This document shows positions 4,862-8,934 of a stretch of DNA of 8,934 nucleotides, one piece after another. Source of the stretch: Ferrithrix thermotolerans DSM 19514 (lineage in GTDB: Bacteria; Actinomycetota; Acidimicrobiia; Acidimicrobiales; Ilumatobacteraceae); assembly GCA_945878705.1 (NCBI GenBank), contig CAMCUE010000037.1, forward strand, positions 1 to 8,934. The letters are read 5' to 3'. A model generated the notes under the pieces. That model did no database searches and was not told the DNA's origin. It worked only from the letters and a program-made list of their open reading frames with translations. The first letter of the stretch is position 1, and each line of letters opens with the position of its first letter. Made by a program: the position numbers and the translations under genes.

Positions 4862-6841
4862 CTATTTTGGTTTTACTGTTGCCAGTTCGGCGATTGTTGT
4901 GACAAGTGAATCAGCATCTAGTCCGAGTTGCTTCAAAATCACAGCTGGCTTGGCCTGCGTCAGAAATTTTGTTGGCAATCCCAAAACTTCAATTCGCGGA
5001 TTCACCGAGCCCTGAATGTTTGTTACCGCATCGGCCAGCATCATTCCGATTCCGCCATCGCGGATGCCGTCTTCAATAGTCACAACGACGCAGTGTTTTG
5101 ATGCATCCGAGATCATCATTTCATCTGCTGGCACACAACTTCGAACATCCCACAAAGTGATTTCAATTCCACGCTCAGAAAGCAACTCGGCCGCTTTTTC
5201 GGCGGCGCTGACCATCTTGCCGACTGCCAGCACACAAACATTCGGCACTGCCGATGCACGCAATTTTCGAGCATTCAACCCAGAGCCAACTTCGTGTTCG
5301 CCGACAACGCGAGCAATCCCTTTTGGATATCGAATCGCAACTGGACCCGTTTCTGCAAGAGCGATTGCGTCTTCAAGCATTTTTGATAAGTCTTGTGCAC
5401 TCGATGGCGCAAGCAGTCGCATGCCCGGCACTTTAGAAAGCAACGCCATATCAAAAATACCGTTATGGCTTGGGCCATCATCACCAGTTATTCCTGCGCG
5501 ATCTAGGCAAAACACGACGGGCAGTCGGTGTAGCGCAACATCGTAAACGATTTGATCCCATGCACGATTCAAAAATGTTGAATACAAAGCAACGACTGGT
5601 CGTAAACCACCCATCGCCATTCCGGCTGCTGCAGTCACAGCATGTTGTTCGGCGATGCCCACATCAATAAATCGATCGGGAAAGTGTGATTGAAACGGAA
5701 GTAATCCTGTTGGCCCTGGCATCGCCGCAGTGATTGCGACAACTCGAGAATCTTGTTCAGCAATTTTGATGATCGTGTCTGCGAACGCTTGGGTGTATCC
5801 AGTCGGCAGAGATTTTGGTGGGCCCTTTATCGGATCAAAAATTGGTGCATCATGCAAGTTCTTTTCGTCGTCGTCTTCTGCCGGTGCATAGCCGCGGCCT
5901 TTTTGTGTGATCACATGAATTACAAGCGGGCCCTCTTCAACATTTAGTTTTGCCGCTGCGAATGCTTGTTCTAATTCTTCTTGGTTGTGTCCGTTAATTG
6001 GGCCGATATATCGAACTCCGAGAGCTTCAAAAAATGCTGTTGGTTGCAAAAATTCACGGATACCGGCTTTGAACGCTTCAAGCCCGCGTTCGGCCTGTGG
6101 TCCGACGACTGGCAATCGATATAAAAACTTTTCGAGTTTGCGTTGACGACGAACATAAACAGGATTCAAACGAATGAAAGTAAGTGCGCGCGAAAGCCGT
6201 CGTGTCAGTCTGTCCTGAGGGCGAAGTCGAGAACTCTTCGGATCTATTGCGCTCGGTGCGGCAGATGACTCAAGAGGACTAATTAAATTAGAAATAGTCG
6301 GGGCATACGAACGACCGTTGTCATTGAGCACGATTATTACGCGACGCTTTGCGTGACCAAGGTTGTTGAGTGCTTCGTATGCCATGCCGCCAGTTAACGA
6401 GCCATCGCCGATCACGGCAACGATGTGTTGTCTGTCGGGAGTTTGACCTGCGTCTCGCGCAACCGAAAGTCCATAGGCGTAACTAAGCACTGTTGAAGCG
6501 TGACTATTTTCGATGAAGTCATGCACACTTTCTTCGCGGCTCGGGTATCCAGAAATACCGCCTGCTTGTCGCAAATTACTGAATCCACCGCGACGACCAG
6601 TAACAATTTTATGAACATAGGCCTGATGTCCTGTGTCCCACAAAATTGCATCTCGTGGTGATTCAAAAACTCGGTGCAAAGCCAAAGTTAATTCAACTGC
6701 CCCTAAATTAGAACCAAGATGACCGCTGTTTTTAGCAACTGCTTCGACAATGAATTCACGAATCTCGCTTGCCAGCTCTGCAAGTTGTCCGAACGATAAG
6801 TTCGCAAGGTCGCTTGGTTGGCGAATGTCTGATAGCGCCAT
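4862..6841 (-). CDS. dxs: 1-deoxy-D-xylulose-5-phosphate synthase
   Basis: Dxs condenses pyruvate and glyceraldehyde-3-phosphate to DXP with thiamine diphosphate, the entry step of the MEP pathway to isopentenyl diphosphate. With the start at 6841 the protein has 659 residues. Motifs in order: SGHLGSNLG (39-47), DFIENSHAST (108-117), the thiamine-binding GDGSLTGG (145-152) continuing to LNDNGRSYAP (172-181), IGPINGH (279-285), the pyrimidine-domain VGIAEQHAV (394-402) with the cofactor-activating Glu398, and DRAGITGDDGPSHNG (447-461). The region between about 185 and 222 is longer than in Dxs proteins I recall and is basic, and GPIDGHD is changed to GPINGHN. The longer reading from 6907 would add 22 residues overlapping the PAP2 gene. 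I prefer ATG 6841, because it starts 13 nt after the PAP2 stop, has AAAGAG upstream and begins with typical Dxs sequence. It is the middle gene of a probable three-gene unit. Confidence 0.95.
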   Translation of the reverse strand: MALSDIRQPSDLANLSFGQLAELASEIREFIVEAVAKNSGHLGSNLGAVELTLALHRVFESPRDAILWDTGHQAYVHKIVTGRRGGFSNLRQAGGISGYPSREESVHDFIENSHASTVLSYAYGLSVARDAGQTPDRQHIVAVIGDGSLTGGMAYEALNNLGHAKRRVIIVLNDNGRSYAPTISNLISPLESSAAPSAIDPKSSRLRPQDRLTRRLSRALTFIRLNPVYVRRQRKLEKFLYRLPVVGPQAERGLEAFKAGIREFLQPTAFFEALGVRYIGPINGHNQEELEQAFAAAKLNVEEGPLVIHVITQKGRGYAPAEDDDEKNLHDAPIFDPIKGPPKSLPTGYTQAFADTIIKIAEQDSRVVAITAAMPGPTGLLPFQSHFPDRFIDVGIAEQHAVTAAAGMAMGGLRPVVALYSTFLNRAWDQIVYDVALHRLPVVFCLDRAGITGDDGPSHNGIFDMALLSKVPGMRLLAPSSAQDLSKMLEDAIALAETGPVAIRYPKGIARVVGEHEVGSGLNARKLRASAVPNVCVLAVGKMVSAAEKAAELLSERGIEITLWDVRSCVPADEMMISDASKHCVVVTIEDGIRDGGIGMMLADAVTNIQGSVNPRIEVLGLPTKFLTQAKPAVILKQLGLDADSLVTTIAELATVKPK

Positions 6842-6854
6842 AGGGCTCTTTACG

Positions 6855-7766
6855 CTAGTCCAGAGTTTGCTTTTGAGTCTGAGAAGCCTTTGAAATTTGG
6901 GATACAAGACGACGACGGTTTAGATAATGGAGTTCAGTCCCGATGAAATATGCCACAGAGTAAGCGAGCAACCCACCAACTCCGTCAATCCAAAAATGAT
7001 TGCCTGTGACGATAATGCACAGCATCGTCACGCTCGGATAAATAAATAGTGCGGCGCGCATCCAAAACTTTCTGGCGATCGGCCACAACCCGAATGCACA
7101 CCACATTGACCAACCGATATGCAGCGAAGGCATTGCAGCGTATTGATTCGTGATTTTGCTTGCCGCCCCACTATCAAAAGCCCAAGGCCCGCCGAATTCT
7201 TTGATTGTGTCGCTGAATCCAAAATTTTCTGCACCATTACGAGTGCGCAATTCATTGACTATGCATTGCGCGCCAAACCCGGCATCTGGGCAAGGTGCGT
7301 CAAGCAATCTTGGTGGCATCAATGGAAACAATGAGAAGCCGATAATTGCCAGCGTGGTCATCACAGCAAGCGTGTTTCGCCACTGGCCGAAAACTGACGG
7401 ACGAAATTTGTAAAGCACGACGAACACAGCCAGTGTGACAAAAAAATGGGCTGTGCCGTAATAGACATTCATTGTTTTGATAAACCAAACATGTGGCAAG
7501 AACCACTCTTGAATTGTTTCTTCGTGAAATAATCCGAGCCATCGCTCAAAACGAATCACTCGAACTGCATTTGTGAATGCGTGCTCAGGAATTGAGACAC
7601 CCTTAACTAGGGTTGATCCAAATTGATTTCGAATCAATGTATAAACCGAATAGAAGGCACTGATAATTAGTGCTTCCTTCCACCACACCATGCGATGTTC
7701 AAAATCGGCTGGCAGGGTAGGGCGACGACTGCGCTGTTGTAGTTCGTCCGTCGTCAAATTATCCAC
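6855..7766 (-). CDS. PAP2-superfamily membrane phosphatase or phosphotransferase (PAP2_3/AUR1-like)
   Basis: Starting from GTG at 7766 the protein has 303 residues. A charged N-terminal tail (about 1-28) is followed by roughly six membrane segments (near 30-46, 97-119, 131-152, 211-230, 237-255 and 262-280) and a basic C-terminal tail. The acid-phosphatase signature is visible as PSLH (213-216) with His216 and as GNHFWID (255-261) with the nucleophile His257 and Asp261. A NVYYGTAH element (100-107) resembles the AUR1/inositolphosphotransferase-like branch. Such enzymes hydrolyse or transfer phosphate groups on lipids or isoprenyl phosphates at the membrane; the substrate here is unknown. The start is chosen because GTG lies exactly six bases after TAAAGT, matching the other leaderless starts; TTG at 7772 would add two residues, and a stop lies just upstream. 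The gene heads the unit continuing into dxs after 13 nt, which hints at isoprenoid or lipid-carrier metabolism. Confidence 0.88.
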   Translation of the reverse strand: MDNLTTDELQQRSRRPTLPADFEHRMVWWKEALIISAFYSVYTLIRNQFGSTLVKGVSIPEHAFTNAVRVIRFERWLGLFHEETIQEWFLPHVWFIKTMNVYYGTAHFFVTLAVFVVLYKFRPSVFGQWRNTLAVMTTLAIIGFSLFPLMPPRLLDAPCPDAGFGAQCIVNELRTRNGAENFGFSDTIKEFGGPWAFDSGAASKITNQYAAMPSLHIGWSMWCAFGLWPIARKFWMRAALFIYPSVTMLCIIVTGNHFWIDGVGGLLAYSVAYFIGTELHYLNRRRLVSQISKASQTQKQTLD

Positions 7767-7778
7767 ATTCAAACTTTA
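7767..7778 (-). promoter_or_regulatory. Candidate leaderless -10 box for the PAP2-dxs-hisN unit
   Basis: In the minus sense TAAAGT (7778-7773) is followed by TTGAAT and then GTG at 7766. This is the TANNNT-six-bases-start arrangement seen at three other unit-leading genes. It argues for the GTG start over the slightly longer TTG. No clear -35 is present. Confidence 0.4.
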
Positions 7779-7810
7779 CGAGCGACAAGACTCAGATATG
7801 TCATCACCTC

Positions 7811-7822
7811 TAGGCTGTGGGC
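7811..7822 (+). promoter_or_regulatory. Candidate leaderless -10 box for tldD
   Basis: TAGGCT (7811-7816), six bases (GTGGGC), then ATG at 7823. The hexamer and spacing equal those before the amidohydrolase gene. A poor -35 candidate, AAGACT, lies 18 bp further upstream. The 56-bp divergent region between PAP2 and tldD therefore holds two non-overlapping candidate promoters. Confidence 0.45.
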
Positions 7823-8934
7823 ATGACGAAATCCCAAACCACAGAACCGCTAGTTGCAACAGATGTTTTAGAACGAGTGCTGGCTAAGGGGCGCAGCACC
7901 GGGGCCGAGTTCGCAGAGATATATATAGAGGACAAACGATCCACTTCGGCTGGGCTAGATGACGGCAAAGTTGAGCAAGTTACTTCTGGTCGCGATCGTG
8001 GTGCAGGTATTCGAGTCGTGTCTGGCGAGACGACTGGTTTTGCGCACACTTCGGATTTGTCCGAGCGCGGCTTGCTCGCTGCCAGTGAGGCTGCTGCAAT
8101 GGCGGCAAAACAAGGTGGTGGTGGGGTCAACAAAGTTCAACTTGGTGCAACGCTGCGACATCCGGTGAACAATATAAAAATTTCTCCAGACGGCGTTGAA
8201 AAATCTCGCAAAGTTGAATTGCTAAAACGAGCCGATGCCGCAGCACGCTCAGTGAATTCGGCAATCGTGCAAGTGTCAGCCGGCTACGGCGATTCGCTTC
8301 GAAGAATTTTAGTTGCCAATAGCAATGGCGTGTTGAGCGCCGATGATCAAGTGCGCACGCTGCTACGAGTAAGCGTTGTCGCAACTGGCGATGGAGGAAT
8401 GCAAACTGGCTACGACTCACTTGGCCACACAATTGGTTTTGAATTGTTTGACGAAAACGATGTTGAAGAGTTGGCAATTCGTGCAGCCAAACAAGCAGTG
8501 ACAAAACTCAGCGCGAGACCAGCACCATCTGGGGCGATGCCAGTTGTAATTAAGCGCGGCAGTGGCGGTGTGTTGTTTCATGAAGCATGCGGTCACGGAC
8601 TCGAAGCCGACCTAGTCGGAAAAAGTGCAAGCGTGTACCGCGGCAAAATGGGTGAACTCGTAGCATCACCATTAGTCACGCTGATTGATGACGGCACGAT
8701 GACTGCCGAGTGGGGCGCTATTGGTATCGACGACGAGGGTCATCCATCGCAACGCAACACTTTGATTCAAGACGGCATTCTCACAGATTACATGTGGGAT
8801 TATTTGCGGGCGCGAAAAGAAGGTCGTGTACAAAGCGGCAATGGGCGTCGCCAGAGTTATCAGCACTTGCCGATGGTGCGAATGACGAACACATTCGTGA
8901 TCAATGGCAAAGAAGATCCAGATGACATTGTGCG
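7823..8934 (+). CDS. tldD: TldD-family metalloprotease, C-terminus beyond the window
   Basis: The visible 370 residues cover roughly three quarters of a TldD protein. The N-terminal domain begins at the leaderless ATG and includes AEFAEIYIED (28-37) and DRGAGIRVV (58-66), typical of the fold. The zinc motif HEACGH (253-258, HExxxH) with Glu254 as catalytic base is intact and is followed by GLEAD (259-263). GTMTAEWGAIGIDDEG (near 291-306) and GRRQSYQHLP (near 351-360) are also family-typical. The Cys zinc ligand expected near the end lies outside the window. Family knowledge: TldD forms a heterodimer with TldE/PmbA and cleaves unfolded or modified peptides, including RiPP precursors such as microcin B17. 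HExxxH together with GLEAD supports TldD rather than TldE, which lacks the metal site. A tldE partner would be expected just downstream. It is cytoplasmic, with no signal peptide. Confidence 0.93.
   Translation, partial: MTKSQTTEPLVATDVLERVLAKGRSTGAEFAEIYIEDKRSTSAGLDDGKVEQVTSGRDRGAGIRVVSGETTGFAHTSDLSERGLLAASEAAAMAAKQGGGGVNKVQLGATLRHPVNNIKISPDGVEKSRKVELLKRADAAARSVNSAIVQVSAGYGDSLRRILVANSNGVLSADDQVRTLLRVSVVATGDGGMQTGYDSLGHTIGFELFDENDVEELAIRAAKQAVTKLSARPAPSGAMPVVIKRGSGGVLFHEACGHGLEADLVGKSASVYRGKMGELVASPLVTLIDDGTMTAEWGAIGIDDEGHPSQRNTLIQDGILTDYMWDYLRARKEGRVQSGNGRRQSYQHLPMVRMTNTFVINGKEDPDDIV

Noticed and set aside
5016..5546. A 176-residue plus-strand frame inside dxs
   Set aside because: It is antisense to well-conserved Dxs motifs, is Ser/Ala-rich low-complexity in the way of shadow frames, and shows no ribosome site.
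6842..6907. A 22-residue N-terminal extension of Dxs
   Set aside because: It would overlap the PAP2 gene's C-terminal codons, and its sequence is unlike Dxs N-termini. ATG 6841 sits 13 nt after the PAP2 stop.
3452..7930. GATATATATA in both the CoxG-like gene and tldD as a shared element
   Set aside because: Both copies lie in coding sequence and encode Asp/Glu-Ile-Tyr stretches; the match is explained by codons and low complexity.
8127..8504. A 125-residue minus-strand frame inside tldD
   Set aside because: Antisense to the conserved TldD coding sequence, with no recognisable domain and no start signals.
1..8934. tRNA, rRNA, CRISPR arrays, riboswitches, insertion sequences or attachment sites
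   Set aside because: All spacers between genes are under 60 bp and none has the arms, repeats or conserved cores these would need; no transposase or integrase gene is present.

Overview
The window carries eight protein genes with almost no spare DNA, and I saw no rRNA, tRNA, CRISPR array or mobile element. Base composition is mixed (by eye somewhat below 50% GC). The TldD, HisN-type phosphatase, CoxG-like protein and N-acyl-D-amino-acid-deacylase-like amidohydrolase resemble actinobacterial versions. Most starts lack a strong Shine-Dalgarno sequence and instead sit six bases behind a TANNNT box, as in leaderless transcripts of Actinobacteria. My inference is a low-to-mid-GC actinobacterium, perhaps a planktonic Acidimicrobiia member; the taxonomy is not proven by the sequence.

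Layout. The left edge (1-317, minus) holds the N-terminal part of an unrecognised soluble protein with its own candidate promoter. Just upstream of it on the same strand is a two-gene unit: a D-aminoacylase-like amidohydrolase (1563-3284) followed after 15 nt by a CapA-family lipoprotein (339-1547). A 48-bp divergent intergenic region (3285-3332) separates this unit from a plus-strand CoxG-like SRPBCC protein with a C-terminal membrane segment (3333-4019). That gene converges on a minus-strand unit across a 44-bp spacer containing a heptamer tandem repeat. The minus unit, in transcription order, is a PAP2-family membrane phosphatase or transferase (6855-7766), dxs (4862-6841) and a hisN-like phosphatase (4064-4846), with gaps of 13 and 15 nt. 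A 56-bp divergent region (7767-7822) leads to tldD (7823 to the right edge, C-terminus missing).

Functionally this is mostly core metabolism: the first step of the MEP isoprenoid pathway (dxs), probable histidine biosynthesis (hisN), a PAP2 enzyme that may act on lipid phosphates, and a peptide-processing protease (tldD). The amidohydrolase/CapA pair and the CoxG-like protein are less defined. I found no clear new biological system. The most useful observation is a shared start architecture: four transcription-unit-leading genes have TANNNT, exactly six bases, then the start codon, while the three genes inside units do not. This pattern fixes the start of the PAP2 gene and supports the left-edge gene. 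A pair of palindromes upstream of the left-edge gene is a second, weaker lead.
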